This document shows, in pieces, positions 52,278 through 61,493 of a DNA stretch of 64,000 nucleotides. Both the position numbers and the translations under genes were made by a program. The notes under the pieces are model-generated. The model made no database searches. It was given only the letters and a program-made list of their open reading frames with translations, and was not told the origin of the DNA. Within the stretch, counting starts at the first letter, position 1. Every line of letters starts with the position of its first letter. Source of the DNA: Vibrio ouci (lineage in GTDB: Bacteria; Pseudomonadota; Gammaproteobacteria; Enterobacterales; Vibrionaceae); assembly GCF_004551525.1 (NCBI RefSeq), contig NZ_SATR01000024.1, positions 1-64,000 of the forward strand, written 5' to 3'.

Positions 52278-53639
52278 TTAACCAAATGAAGCCCAGATAA
52301 CCGTCGCGACTAGAATCGGACAAACAAACTTCACGTAGGTAGGCCATAATTTACCAAACCAGCCTTGAGTAAACTCAGGACAGCCCTGCTCTAGCTCTTT
52401 TATCTTTGAATGACGGTTCCATACCCAACCACCAAATAGGCAGAACAACAGTGCTGCTGGCTGTAGGTACTGTGTCGCGACCATCGCCACCAATCCAAAC
52501 AGCTCGCCAAAATTATAGACGATGACCACACTAAACAGGGCAATCAGACCGCCAAGTACCCAACTGGTTGGTGTACGTTTAGTATTGAAACGTTCGCTTA
52601 CCAGAGCGACAGGACACTCCAACATTGAAATAGATGAAGTCAACGCAGCAATGGTCAGTAGCAAGAAGAATACTATCGCAAATAGCTGGCCTAATAGACC
52701 TAAGCTATCAAACATCAGCGGTAGTACCGTAAATACCAAGGTATCAGAGCTTAGCAGTGACCCATCTTCAGCATAAATCTGGACGCCTTTTTGCATTGCG
52801 ACAAACATAGCTGGCATCACAACCAGTCCAGAAATAAACGCGACGGCGGTATCCACCAGCGTGACATTCATTGCCATCTTAGGCAGATTTTCTTTTTTGC
52901 TTAGGTAAGAGCCATAGATCAACATCGAACAGCCACCAATGGTAAGAGAAAAGAACCCTTGCCCCATTGCTGCTAGAATCAGCTTACGATCCATCACCTT
53001 TTCGAAGTCCGGAATTAGGTAATGCTTTAACCCTTCCATCGCGCCGCTCTGCGTCATGATGTAGATAAACAGCAGACCAAATAAGATGAACAGAGCCGGC
53101 ATCAAGCGTGTCGACCACTTCTCAATCCCTTCTTTCACGCCACCTTGAACAATTAAGATCGTGAGAACATAGAATGTAATGGTGCCAAAAAGATTACGTT
53201 CAATACTGGAGCCTTTAAACCAAGCCGTTGCCGTCTCCATCCCCAAAACGTCAGTCACAGCACCGAGCAAGAAACAGATCAACCAACCACCGACAATACT
53301 GTAGAAAGCCAATACCGCACTTGGCACACTTAAACCTATCCAACCTACAGCAGCACCGACACGCTTACCGATAGAGTTAGCGGTCAGTGAGCGCATGCTA
53401 TCAACTGGGTTAGCTTGGCCGTGGCGACCAATGGCCATTTCAACCACCAGCATAGGAAACGCAACCACAAGGATCATCACTAGATAAACCAGTAAAAAAG
53501 CGCCGCCACCATTACTTGCTGCTTGGGTAGGAAAACCCCAGATGTTGCCAAGACCAACCGCCGCCCCTGCAGCCGCGAGAATAAAACCAAGACGAGAGCC
53601 AAAATGCTCACGAGATTGAGAGGAATCTACCTGTGCCAT
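52278..53639 (-). CDS. Sodium-dependent neurotransmitter:sodium-symporter family transporter
   Basis: From MAQVDSSQSREHFGSRLG at 53639 the protein has 453 residues and about 12 membrane segments, the bacterial NSS (LeuT/MhsT) type. The signature GLGNIWGFPTQAASNGGGAF marks transmembrane helix 1 with the sodium and substrate site. ANPVDSMRSL follows helix 2, and LPLMFDSLGLLGQLFAIVFF is later. It probably takes up an amino acid with Na+; the substrate cannot be told. A reading from 53687 adds residues with no ribosome-binding site. It is monocistronic. Confidence 0.87.
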   Translation of the reverse strand: MAQVDSSQSREHFGSRLGFILAAAGAAVGLGNIWGFPTQAASNGGGAFLLVYLVMILVVAFPMLVVEMAIGRHGQANPVDSMRSLTANSIGKRVGAAVGWIGLSVPSAVLAFYSIVGGWLICFLLGAVTDVLGMETATAWFKGSSIERNLFGTITFYVLTILIVQGGVKEGIEKWSTRLMPALFILFGLLFIYIMTQSGAMEGLKHYLIPDFEKVMDRKLILAAMGQGFFSLTIGGCSMLIYGSYLSKKENLPKMAMNVTLVDTAVAFISGLVVMPAMFVAMQKGVQIYAEDGSLLSSDTLVFTVLPLMFDSLGLLGQLFAIVFFLLLTIAALTSSISMLECPVALVSERFNTKRTPTSWVLGGLIALFSVVIVYNFGELFGLVAMVATQYLQPAALLFCLFGGWVWNRHSKIKELEQGCPEFTQGWFGKLWPTYVKFVCPILVATVIWASFG

Positions 53640-53785
53640 ACTTCTTAATTCGCACCAATGAACTAGTTGACTAGTACGGTAATGCAAAACACTATAACCA
53701 GCAATTTATTTAGCATCAACATAAGCACTAATACGAAAAACTTAGATATTTAATATAAACTTGAGCAAAAAATCAGCAGTTACCA

Positions 53786-55303
53786 TCATAAAGAATGAAC
53801 AACACACTGGTTTCGACCCAAATCCTTAGCTTGATAGAGGGCGGAATCTGCCACCAAGAAAATGTCTTGTAGTTCTTCCAACGGTTGTAGCGCGCAGTCT
53901 GCCACACCGCTAGACACTGTGATGCAATCAGCAATAGGTGAGTACTGATGAGAGATCTGCAACTCAACGATAGCAGCACGTAACCACTCGGCTTCCTGTT
54001 GATTTTCGATTTTGGCTTGCGAACTCAGCACCACACAAAACTCCTCGCCACCAAAGCGTGCGACAAATTTGTCACATTGCGTTTTAGCCTGCTCTAAACA
54101 CAAAGCAACTTGCTGAAGAACATGATCGCCTTCGATATGACCGTAATGATCATTAAAAGGTTTAAAATAGTCGATATCAATTAACAGCAAGCTGATGTGG
54201 CGCTCTCCGCACTGTTCAACCAGTGCGTCCCAATATTGCTGTAAGCTGCGTCGGTTGCCTACTTTGGTCAAGGCATCATGTAACGCGAGCCACTCAAGTT
54301 CTTTCTGCTTAGCTTCTAACTGATTAAACACTTCATTAATTCGATAGACAAAGTCGCGCATTTCGTAAGAAATAAAGGAATCTTGCTCAGTCAATGTAGA
54401 GGCGTTACCGCTAATCAAACTATCGAGTGCGCTGCAGACACGCTTAACAGGCCTTACTATGATGTGCGCAAGGGCTAAATTAAACCCAAACATAAAGACC
54501 GCAAAGGCGAGTACCGCGGATAGCTCTCGCCAAGTAATAAAGTCAGGGATCTTGACTGAATGATGAATCTCGACAAATACCGTAGAATCATTTTGAAAAT
54601 CCAGTTTCTCAATCACCGACACATTCTCAGTAAGAGTGTCAAAACTCTCAAATTCATCTTTGGTTTTGATCTCAACCGCTAAGCCCGTCGCTTGTCTTAA
54701 GGTACCGCTAAACTCCTGTCCAACGGGTTTAATCATCATCATAAACCCTTTATCACAATCGACTCCCTCGCTGTTGCACACTCTTGAGGTTGCCATTAAA
54801 TGAGATTGACCATCCAATACTAAGAACTTTACCACTGAGGTCAGTTTGTCTGTCGGTGAGCGTAAACTGTCCGCCAGTAAAGCGCCAAACTTATAGCGAA
54901 TGGGGGCATACGAGAGCTCTTTATGCTTAACGTAGTCATAGAGTCTTCCCCACACTAAAGAGACGTGAGGGTCAAAAATAAAGATGCCACTGACTTCAAG
55001 CGCTGAAAAGGTGTGGTCATTGAGGCTATCTTGCAGCAAATCATCATTTTCCCCTGCAATATAATCCGCAATCTCATCCCACGAAGCGTAATCCATTAGG
55101 TTTTTAGCGAGTTCGTTTTTTTGCAGTTTAAGCAAAGTTTTAACGCGGTGAACTTCTTCTTGCTGCTGATTGAATGCGCGCTCAACGGCTAAATCGTAGG
55201 TAAAAAAGTAGCGAAAGGTGAGATAGCAAATAACAAACGTAGCCGCCATAAAAATAGAAGCTAATACCGTTAACTGTTTGACAGAAAAGTTAGATATCTT
55301 CAC
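53786..55303 (-). CDS. Membrane diguanylate cyclase with periplasmic CHASE4-like sensor
   Basis: The 505-residue protein has an N-terminal membrane helix (LTVLASIFMAATFVICYLTF), then a periplasmic domain of about 220 residues with the CHASE4 pattern (NLMDYASWDEIADYI). A second membrane helix (LSAVLAFAVFMFGFNLALA), a HAMP-like linker and a GGDEF domain near residue 340 follow. The cyclase core has LTKVGNRRSL, DIDYFKPFNDHYGH and the active ARFGGEEF signature. The RxxD inhibitory site is absent: the four residues at that position read QCDK. It should make c-di-GMP in response to an unknown periplasmic cue. It is separated from its neighbours by non-coding DNA. Confidence 0.9.
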   Translation of the reverse strand: MKISNFSVKQLTVLASIFMAATFVICYLTFRYFFTYDLAVERAFNQQQEEVHRVKTLLKLQKNELAKNLMDYASWDEIADYIAGENDDLLQDSLNDHTFSALEVSGIFIFDPHVSLVWGRLYDYVKHKELSYAPIRYKFGALLADSLRSPTDKLTSVVKFLVLDGQSHLMATSRVCNSEGVDCDKGFMMMIKPVGQEFSGTLRQATGLAVEIKTKDEFESFDTLTENVSVIEKLDFQNDSTVFVEIHHSVKIPDFITWRELSAVLAFAVFMFGFNLALAHIIVRPVKRVCSALDSLISGNASTLTEQDSFISYEMRDFVYRINEVFNQLEAKQKELEWLALHDALTKVGNRRSLQQYWDALVEQCGERHISLLLIDIDYFKPFNDHYGHIEGDHVLQQVALCLEQAKTQCDKFVARFGGEEFCVVLSSQAKIENQQEAEWLRAAIVELQISHQYSPIADCITVSSGVADCALQPLEELQDIFLVADSALYQAKDLGRNQCVVHSL

Positions 55304-55368
55304 ACAACCCTTGGAGCACGATTAAAAAATGAGCCGGGATTAAACACAATCACACTGTAATTGTCTAC

Positions 55369-55395
55369 AAAAAGAGCACCCTACTGGTGCTCTTT
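55369..55395 (-). terminator. Intrinsic terminator of the YggN-like gene
   Basis: A 10-bp stem AAAGAGCACC/GGTGCTCTTT with a 5-base loop is followed on the minus strand by UUUUUG, about 35 bases past the stop. Confidence 0.9.
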
Positions 55396-55430
55396 AAGTC
55401 TAGACTGCTATTTCAATCGAGTGCTGAAGT

Positions 55431-56174
55431 TTAGATGGTAAAGATTTGATAATCCTTCAACTCCGGTATCTTCTTATGCAGCTCTTGCTCTTGCTCTGCC
55501 ATCTGGTCAAGAGAATCGCAGAAGGCTTCACTTTGCTCTTGCACTTCAACGGAGTGCGCTTGTAAACGCTCTGCAATTCGCTCTTTAAGCTCAGTCATTG
55601 ATGAAGCCATCTCGGTTAGGTTTAAACCACCTTCTTCTTTCATCTTCTCAGACATGGCGTTGAATGCACTGGTAATAAACTCATCATTGAACAGTGTCTT
55701 GGCTTTCTCAAAATCTTCCGCCCAAGTATCACCAAACGAATCAAAGCTATCCGCTGGTAAAATTAAATCACCATCTTTGTAGTAACGCGCTTCAATATCG
55801 GCATAAAACTGCTGCATCGACTGTTTCACATCGTCAAAGGCACCTGGAGTATCGAAGCTCTCAGCGACATCATCAATAATGTCGTTTGCCAATGCCAAGC
55901 CGTCTTCAGCCATTTTCTTTGCTCTAGGCAGATAATCATTCAAGCTTTCTCGATAGGCTTCGATCGCTTGCTGTTGCTCGCTGTCTAGTTCGATGCGTTC
56001 ACCGTGGATCATTAGATTGTTCTCACTATCGACAATCGCACTATCACCATTGGTTTGAAGAATCTCAATGCGCTGACCATCAAGGTGAATTTCATTCTTC
56101 AGATCAACCTTACATTGAGTCGCGTACACTTGGCTCGATAGTAAAATGGGTAATGTTAGTAATATCTTCTTCAT
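55431..56174 (-). CDS. YggN-like DUF2884 periplasmic protein
   Basis: From MKKILLTLPILLSSQVYA at 56174 this is a 247-residue exported protein with a short signal peptide. The mature chain starts TQCKVDLKNEIHLDGQRIEI and contains an acidic helical centre with many Asp, Glu and Gln residues. Two cysteines (near the start and in AFCDSLDQ) could pair. The pattern matches the E. coli YggN/DUF2884 family, for which I know no function. GAGTGGA precedes the ATG. The gene is the downstream partner of the GreA/B-like gene on the same strand, 48 bases apart. Confidence 0.78.
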   Translation of the reverse strand: MKKILLTLPILLSSQVYATQCKVDLKNEIHLDGQRIEILQTNGDSAIVDSENNLMIHGERIELDSEQQQAIEAYRESLNDYLPRAKKMAEDGLALANDIIDDVAESFDTPGAFDDVKQSMQQFYADIEARYYKDGDLILPADSFDSFGDTWAEDFEKAKTLFNDEFITSAFNAMSEKMKEEGGLNLTEMASSMTELKERIAERLQAHSVEVQEQSEAFCDSLDQMAEQEQELHKKIPELKDYQIFTI

Positions 56175-56222
56175 TGTCATTCCACTCAATTCAATCATGA
56201 CACCTTACCAGAAACGATTCCG

Positions 56223-56699
56223 TTAGTGGATCGCTTCAATTTCATAGCAATGGCTATATTGACCAACTTGGTATTCTACCTCGTCACCGGTTTGTTTAGC
56301 TTTTAATGCCTTACCAAGTGGCGAATCAAACGTGACCAGCATGATGCTCTGCTGCTCGATGTCCACTTTAAGTCCACCTGAGCATGGAGCGATAAAAAAC
56401 CACTTTACCTGATCATCAGCGTCTATAAGTTCGACGACACAACCTAAGCCTATCTTGGTTGGTGATTCAGGTAACACTAAGTCTGACATCATCTGTATTT
56501 CTTGTTCACACTCTTGAACCCGCATTGCTTGCCCGTGCGCTAAATAAGAGGCTTCTAGTGCTAGGGTGTCATATTTATGCTCCGGGACCGTCTCTTCATC
56601 GGTTGCGGATTCAATCGCTCTTTGAGCCGAACTGATCGCTACGGCGTGCTTATGCTGTAAAAGCGACAAAATAGTTTGGCGCAGTTCCAACTTATTCAT
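56223..56699 (-). CDS. GreA/GreB-family elongation-factor-like protein
   Basis: The 158-residue protein has the C-terminal FKBP-like GreA/GreB domain (VELIDADDQVKWFFIAPCSG, TFDSPLGKALKAKQTGDEVEY) and an N-terminal helical hairpin (LELRQTILSLLQHKH ... LEASYLAHGQAMRVQ). Canonical GreA and GreB place Asp and Glu at the hairpin tip (GDLKENAEY) to aid RNA cleavage. Here the tip reads DEETVPEHKYDT, so acidic residues exist but the motif differs. It should bind RNA polymerase's secondary channel; cleavage activity is uncertain. The start at 56699 is preferred over a TTG at 56717. It is divergent from the RecQ-like gene. Confidence 0.75.
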   Translation of the reverse strand: MNKLELRQTILSLLQHKHAVAISSAQRAIESATDEETVPEHKYDTLALEASYLAHGQAMRVQECEQEIQMMSDLVLPESPTKIGLGCVVELIDADDQVKWFFIAPCSGGLKVDIEQQSIMLVTFDSPLGKALKAKQTGDEVEYQVGQYSHCYEIEAIH

Positions 56700-56776
56700 A
56701 CTAAAATCGTGTTCCAATGTCCGGATTATCTTTAGAATACCTTGCTAGAGATGGCAAGAATAGCAAAAAGGCAGAT

Positions 56777-58711
56777 ATGAGCACTTCAAACCCCACAAGC
56801 AACGTACAAACGATATTGGAAACGACCTTCGGCTTTGACCAACTAAGAGAAGGTCAACAACATGTTATCGATACCGTGTTAGAGAATCGTTCTTGTGCTG
56901 CTATTTTTCCGACAGGTTCAGGTAAATCTCTCTGCTATCAGCTACCCGCACTGTGCTTACCCCACTTAACTATTGTTGTATCGCCGCTGCTGGCATTGAT
57001 GAAGGATCAACTCGCATTCTTACACAGCAAAGGTATCGCCGCTGCCTCGATTGACTCAAGCCTTAGTCGCGAAGAGATCCAACAAGTGATGAATCAGATC
57101 CGCCAAGGAGAGATCAAGATCTTAATGATCTCTGTAGAACGACTCAAGAACGAACGCTTTCGCCAATTCATTAGTCAGATCCCACTCTCTTTGCTCGTTG
57201 TCGATGAGGCGCACTGTATTTCCGAGTGGGGACACAACTTTCGCCCTGACTATCTAAAGCTGCCGCAGTACTTGAAAGAGCTTAATATTCCTCAAGCCTT
57301 GTTGCTTACTGCCACGGCGACTCAATCGGTCATCGAAGATATGCAGCGCAAGTTTTCGATTGAGCCCGACGACATCATCATTACCGGCTTTTATCGCTCT
57401 AACTTAGATATCACCATTTCGCCATGTGAAGACGAAGACAAAAGTGAAGCGCTATTGGAACTGCTGCGCCCAGATCCAAAAGCACCAACCGTGGTCTACG
57501 TGACGCTGCAAAATACTGCAGAAACTGTCGCATCTATCCTGCGCAAAAGTGGCAATAATGCGCTGGCCTACCATGCAGGACTTGCTAGTGAGGATCGTGA
57601 AAAAATCCAAAATCAATTTATGTCAGGAGAAGTCGATTGCATTGTCGCGACCATCGCCTTTGGTATGGGGGTAGATAAGTCGGATATCCGCCGCGTTATT
57701 CACTTCGACTTGCCTAAATCGATTGAGAACTACGCACAAGAAATTGGCCGTGCAGGTCGAGATGGCAAACCCTCGAAGTGCATACTGCTCGCCAATCAAA
57801 GTGGCATTAGTACCTTAGAAAACTTCATCTATGGCGACACCCCTGAACCAACTGATATCCAAGCGGTACTTGAACAAGCGCTAAGTCACTCACCTCAATG
57901 GGAAGTGGTGCTTTCACGCCTCGCGACCGAAAGTAATGTTCGTCAGTTACCCCTCAAGACGCTACTTGTATATATAGAGATGGCTGGACTAATTCAGGCT
58001 AAGTACAGCTATTTTGCCGACTATCGATTTAAGTTTATTCAGGATAAGAATTTCATCATCAACCAGTTTGACCCTGCTAGGCGCGCCTTTGTCCAAGCGC
58101 TGTTTGACTGTTCAAGTCAGGCCAAGGTTTGGTGTCAGGTCGATTTTGATGCGCTATGGACTCACTTCCAAGGCGAAAGACAACGTGCCGTGGCAGCGCT
58201 CGATTACTTTAACGAGAAAGGCTGGATTGAGTTAGAAAGCAAATTGATGACGGAAGTCTATCAAGTAAATCCGCCAAGCCAGCCAATCGATGAATTGAAT
58301 CATAATTTATGGCAACTGTTCTCGGATAAAGAAAACAGCGATATCGCTCGAATTCATAACCTACTGAGTTTCTTCGAATCATCTCAGTGCTTAAGCTATG
58401 AACTAGCGCATTATTTTGGTGATCATCAAGCGCCTAAGCAATGTGGTCACTGTAGTGTCTGTCGCGATCAAGTGGCGACATTACCGCGTGGGGATATCAC
58501 TCCATTGTCTGACTACCCGCTAGAAAAATGGCTAAATGAACTGAATGATAAAGCAGGACATCAACTCTCTGTCGCACTGCAAGCTAAGTTTCTATGTGGA
58601 ATCACCACCCCAAAATTCACTAAGCTTAAGGCTCGCTCTCTGGCTGGTTTTGGCAAACTCGAAGCTACACCTTTTGCTCAAGTTCGCCAATGGATTGAGC
58701 TCAATCGCTAG
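56777..58711 (+). CDS. RecQ-family ATP-dependent DNA helicase
   Basis: The 644-residue protein has the superfamily 2 RecQ helicase core. Its motifs are FGFDQLREGQQHVIDTVL (motif 0), FPTGSGKSLCYQLPAL (Walker A), VVDEAHCISEWGHNFRPDYL (Walker B plus RecQ loop), LLLTATATQSV and CIVATIAFGMGVDKSDIRRV. The arginine finger is EIGRAGRDGKPSKCI. A zinc-binding segment (CGHCSVCRD) follows. It ends soon after with a short helical tail and shows no clear HRDC domain of the E. coli type. So it is a RecQ paralogue, not the canonical RecQ. The start at 56777 has AAAAAGG upstream. Confidence 0.88.
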   Translation: MSTSNPTSNVQTILETTFGFDQLREGQQHVIDTVLENRSCAAIFPTGSGKSLCYQLPALCLPHLTIVVSPLLALMKDQLAFLHSKGIAAASIDSSLSREEIQQVMNQIRQGEIKILMISVERLKNERFRQFISQIPLSLLVVDEAHCISEWGHNFRPDYLKLPQYLKELNIPQALLLTATATQSVIEDMQRKFSIEPDDIIITGFYRSNLDITISPCEDEDKSEALLELLRPDPKAPTVVYVTLQNTAETVASILRKSGNNALAYHAGLASEDREKIQNQFMSGEVDCIVATIAFGMGVDKSDIRRVIHFDLPKSIENYAQEIGRAGRDGKPSKCILLANQSGISTLENFIYGDTPEPTDIQAVLEQALSHSPQWEVVLSRLATESNVRQLPLKTLLVYIEMAGLIQAKYSYFADYRFKFIQDKNFIINQFDPARRAFVQALFDCSSQAKVWCQVDFDALWTHFQGERQRAVAALDYFNEKGWIELESKLMTEVYQVNPPSQPIDELNHNLWQLFSDKENSDIARIHNLLSFFESSQCLSYELAHYFGDHQAPKQCGHCSVCRDQVATLPRGDITPLSDYPLEKWLNELNDKAGHQLSVALQAKFLCGITTPKFTKLKARSLAGFGKLEATPFAQVRQWIELNR

Positions 58712-58713
58712 AC

Positions 58714-59781
58714 TTAAAAAAAGCTCAACTGTTTGACTTGCTCTTCAGGCTTAAGCATGACGTTTAGGCCTAGTAAGCGAATTTCGCGTCCATTCTGCCG
58801 CTTTAGAATATCTCTTAGCAGTTGCTTGAAATAATCGAGATCAAGTTGCGGGTGGATATGTTCAATGGTCGTAAGTTGGAAGTCGGCAAACTTGAGCTTA
58901 ATTCCTTGCTTAATGATCGCTTTTTCTGGCGAGGCTTTCTCTAAGCGTTTTTCTAGTTCGGGAAACAACTTATCTTCGATTGCCTGCCAACACTCATCAT
59001 AGGTTGAGATGTTTTGGCTAAAGGTTCGTTCAACCCCAACTGACTTGCGCTCCCGTTCGACAACCACTTCACGATTATCCTCGCCATGACTTTTATTCCA
59101 TAGCGATGCGCCTAAACGACCAAATTGACGCAATAGCTCACGATAATCACTATTCTTCACGTCGGCACACACAAAATACCCCGCTTGATGGAGCTTCTCT
59201 AAACTGACCTTGCCAACACCTGGTATTTTTTCTAATGGCAGTTGATCGACTTCTTGCTGCACCCGCTCGGGAGGTATGACATATTGTCCGTTAGGCTTGT
59301 TCATATCGGACGCAACCTTAGCAAGAAACTTTACCGGAGCAATACCTGCTGAGGCAGTAAGGTTGAGTTCTTGCCAAATATCATTGCGAATTGCTTCAGC
59401 AATCAACGTCGCCGATCCTTTGTACTGGGGACAATTGGTCACATCTAAATAGGCTTCATCCAGAGATAGCGGTTCAATCAAATTTGTGTAGCGGGCAAAG
59501 ATCGCTCTGATCTGTTGAGATACCCGCCTGTAGACATCCATCCGACCGGGAACGACGAGTAACCTAGGGCATAACTGCAAGGCTTTAGAGGTTGCCATCG
59601 CACTGCGCACACCAAACTTTCTCGCTTCATAATTACAAGTACTGATCACGCCCCGTTGCTTTTCGTGACCTCCGACAGCAAGCGGACGATTCCTATATGA
59701 GGGATTGTCACGCATTTCCACTGCTGCATAAAAGCAATCCATATCTACATGTATGATTTTTCTCACTTTGTCATTAGACAT
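58714..59781 (-). CDS. dinB: DNA polymerase IV (Y-family)
   Basis: DinB is an error-prone translesion polymerase. The 355-residue protein has the metal site IHVDMDCFYAAVEMRDNPS, YRRVSQQIRAIFARYTNLIE and LSLDEAYLDVTNC. The helix-hairpin-helix is KIPGVGKVSLEKL. The C-terminal little finger ends in VKQLSFF, a plausible beta-clamp motif. A LexA box lies 29 bases upstream of its start, so it is SOS-induced. It is convergent with the RecQ-like gene with a 2-base gap and no terminator between. Confidence 0.96.
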   Translation of the reverse strand: MSNDKVRKIIHVDMDCFYAAVEMRDNPSYRNRPLAVGGHEKQRGVISTCNYEARKFGVRSAMATSKALQLCPRLLVVPGRMDVYRRVSQQIRAIFARYTNLIEPLSLDEAYLDVTNCPQYKGSATLIAEAIRNDIWQELNLTASAGIAPVKFLAKVASDMNKPNGQYVIPPERVQQEVDQLPLEKIPGVGKVSLEKLHQAGYFVCADVKNSDYRELLRQFGRLGASLWNKSHGEDNREVVVERERKSVGVERTFSQNISTYDECWQAIEDKLFPELEKRLEKASPEKAIIKQGIKLKFADFQLTTIEHIHPQLDLDYFKQLLRDILKRQNGREIRLLGLNVMLKPEEQVKQLSFF

Positions 59782-59809
59782 TTACGACTACTAGGCATTC
59801 AAAAGGAAA

Positions 59810-59825
59810 CTGTATATAAAAACAG
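59810..59825 (-). promoter_or_regulatory. LexA box of dinB
   Basis: CTGTATATAAAAACAG is a CTGT-N8-ACAG palindrome with an AT-rich spacer, 29 bases upstream of the dinB ATG. It fits the gammaproteobacterial SOS consensus. Confidence 0.88.
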
Positions 59826-59946
59826 TATACTTAATATATACACTATATCAAAGTCAGGACTTGATTAAATTTGACACAGGAATCGCTCGCATCTTATAAA
59901 GATATAGTTATTATTAGGTTTATAAATAACAATAAGAGGCACGACT

Positions 59947-61161
59947 TTGAACAATAAAGTGTTAGTTGTCGAAGATAGCCGTGCGTATAGAAATTACTTG
60001 GTCCAGCAACTGGCAGCCCTTGGTTGTCAGGTTTACGATGCGGAATCATATGCTCAAGCTGAGCTGCTATTAAAGCAACACAAGGACTTCCGCTTTGCTG
60101 TACTCGATTACTGCTTGCCTGATGGTCAAGATGGTGAAGTTATCGATCTAGTACTTTCATACCGCCAAAAAGTTATCGTATTAACGGCAACATTTAATGA
60201 TGAAGCGCGCGAACGATTTATCGCTAAAGGGGTGGTTGACTACATACTAAAAGACAGTATGGCGTCCGTCTCTTATCTACTTCCTTTGGCCAAAAGGTTG
60301 CTCAATAACGATCAGCATCATGCTCTTGTCGTGGATGACTCTCCCACAGTACGTAACCATGTCGCCCAACTTCTCGAACACCAATATATTCGTACCACTC
60401 AAGCCGAAAATGGCCAACAAGCACTAGAAAAGCTTGAAGAGAATTCGGATATCACTTTTGTTATCACCGATCATGACATGCCAGAGAAAGATGGCATCAT
60501 CATGACCCGTGAGATCCGACAGAGTTACGATAAGAATAGCTTAGCCATTTTGGGCTTATCCGGAAACGAATCAAAAACCCTCACCGCCCAATTTCTTAAA
60601 GCGGGAGCCAATGATTTCCTCACTAAGCCATTCAATCAAGAAGAGTTTTATTGCCGCGTTCATCAACTGTTAGATATGAAAGATGCCACCGACGAACTGT
60701 ATAAGCTAGCCAATCAAGATGCATTGACAGGCTTATGGAATAGGCGTTTTTTATTCAACCAAGCCTGTACTGGTTGCGAGCATAGTAATATTGCCATGCT
60801 CGATATTGATTACTTTAAAAAGGTCAATGACACCTATGGGCATGATGGCGGTGATGCAACATTAAAGATGGTTGCCAACATCCTGAAAATCTATTTCCCA
60901 GAGGATGTGGTGGTTCGTTTTGGTGGAGAAGAGTTCTGCATCCAGTCTTGCGCTCCATTCGATGAGTTCATTAGTCGCATTGAAAATATGCGTCAGCGTG
61001 TTGAAAAAACACCAATTAAACACAATGGACAACATATTCAGGTGACGATCAGTATCGGTGTATGTAACTTGAATACCGACCTAAACGATCAAATCAAGAT
61101 TGCTGATGACCACTTATACTCAGCGAAGGCTGCGGGGCGAAACCAAACCATCTCTTCGTAA
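59947..61161 (+). CDS. Response regulator with two REC domains and a GGDEF diguanylate cyclase
   Basis: The 404-residue protein has two receiver domains in tandem: REC1 with VVEDSRAYR and phospho-acceptor D54 in VLDYCLPDG, and REC2 with VVDDSPTVR and D175 in VITDHDMPEKDG. A GGDEF domain follows (LTGLWNRRFLF, DIDYFKKVNDTYGHDGGD, FGGEEFCIQS). The layout is like PleD. Both RECs keep the acidic pocket and the lysine (ILKDS, LTKPF). The RxxD inhibitory site is absent (FPED). It is expected to form c-di-GMP on phosphorylation by an unlinked kinase. The start is TTG at 59947 with AAGAGG upstream. Confidence 0.92.
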   Translation: MNNKVLVVEDSRAYRNYLVQQLAALGCQVYDAESYAQAELLLKQHKDFRFAVLDYCLPDGQDGEVIDLVLSYRQKVIVLTATFNDEARERFIAKGVVDYILKDSMASVSYLLPLAKRLLNNDQHHALVVDDSPTVRNHVAQLLEHQYIRTTQAENGQQALEKLEENSDITFVITDHDMPEKDGIIMTREIRQSYDKNSLAILGLSGNESKTLTAQFLKAGANDFLTKPFNQEEFYCRVHQLLDMKDATDELYKLANQDALTGLWNRRFLFNQACTGCEHSNIAMLDIDYFKKVNDTYGHDGGDATLKMVANILKIYFPEDVVVRFGGEEFCIQSCAPFDEFISRIENMRQRVEKTPIKHNGQHIQVTISIGVCNLNTDLNDQIKIADDHLYSAKAAGRNQTISS

Positions 61162-61187
61162 CGATCTAGTCCGTTACCTTAGATACA

Positions 61188-61216
61188 AAAACACCAGCGT
61201 AATGCTGGTGTTTTTT
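61188..61216 (+). terminator. Intrinsic terminator of the REC-REC-GGDEF gene
   Basis: Stem ACACCAGC/GCTGGTGT with loop GTAAT, followed by a run of six T residues. Confidence 0.92.
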
Positions 61217-61236
61217 ATTATCTGTACGCTCGGGAA

Positions 61237-61470
61237 TTAAGCAATACGATCTTTTTCCCATGCCGCGAGCTTTTCTTGTCGAGCCGCTTCACGTGCTTCG
61301 CGCTTCTTACGCGCATCACATGGTTCAGGACAGTTACATACTTTATCAATACCAACTGCGCCAAGGCCGCCACAGCTGCCTTTTACAACCTTCTTCTGGA
61401 TAATATAGCCGATAGACATTGCTGCAATCACGGCCATAAACACACCAAATGTAATAATAAACTCACTCAT
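61237..61470 (-). CDS. nqrM: NqrM, Na+-NQR maturation factor (DUF539)
   Basis: NqrM is a small membrane protein needed to assemble the Na+-NQR, probably by delivering iron to its Cys-ligated centre. The 77-residue protein has an N-terminal helix (FIITFGVFMAVIAAMSIGYI) and the conserved cysteine cluster CGGLGAVGIDKVCNCPEPC. A charged tail (RKKREAREAARQEKLA) follows. It follows apbE in the nqr neighbourhood, 23 bases apart. Length and the four cysteines fit the family. Confidence 0.94.
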   Translation of the reverse strand: MSEFIITFGVFMAVIAAMSIGYIIQKKVVKGSCGGLGAVGIDKVCNCPEPCDARKKREAREAARQEKLAAWEKDRIA

Positions 61471-61493
61471 AGTGACATGCTCTTATAATTGGG

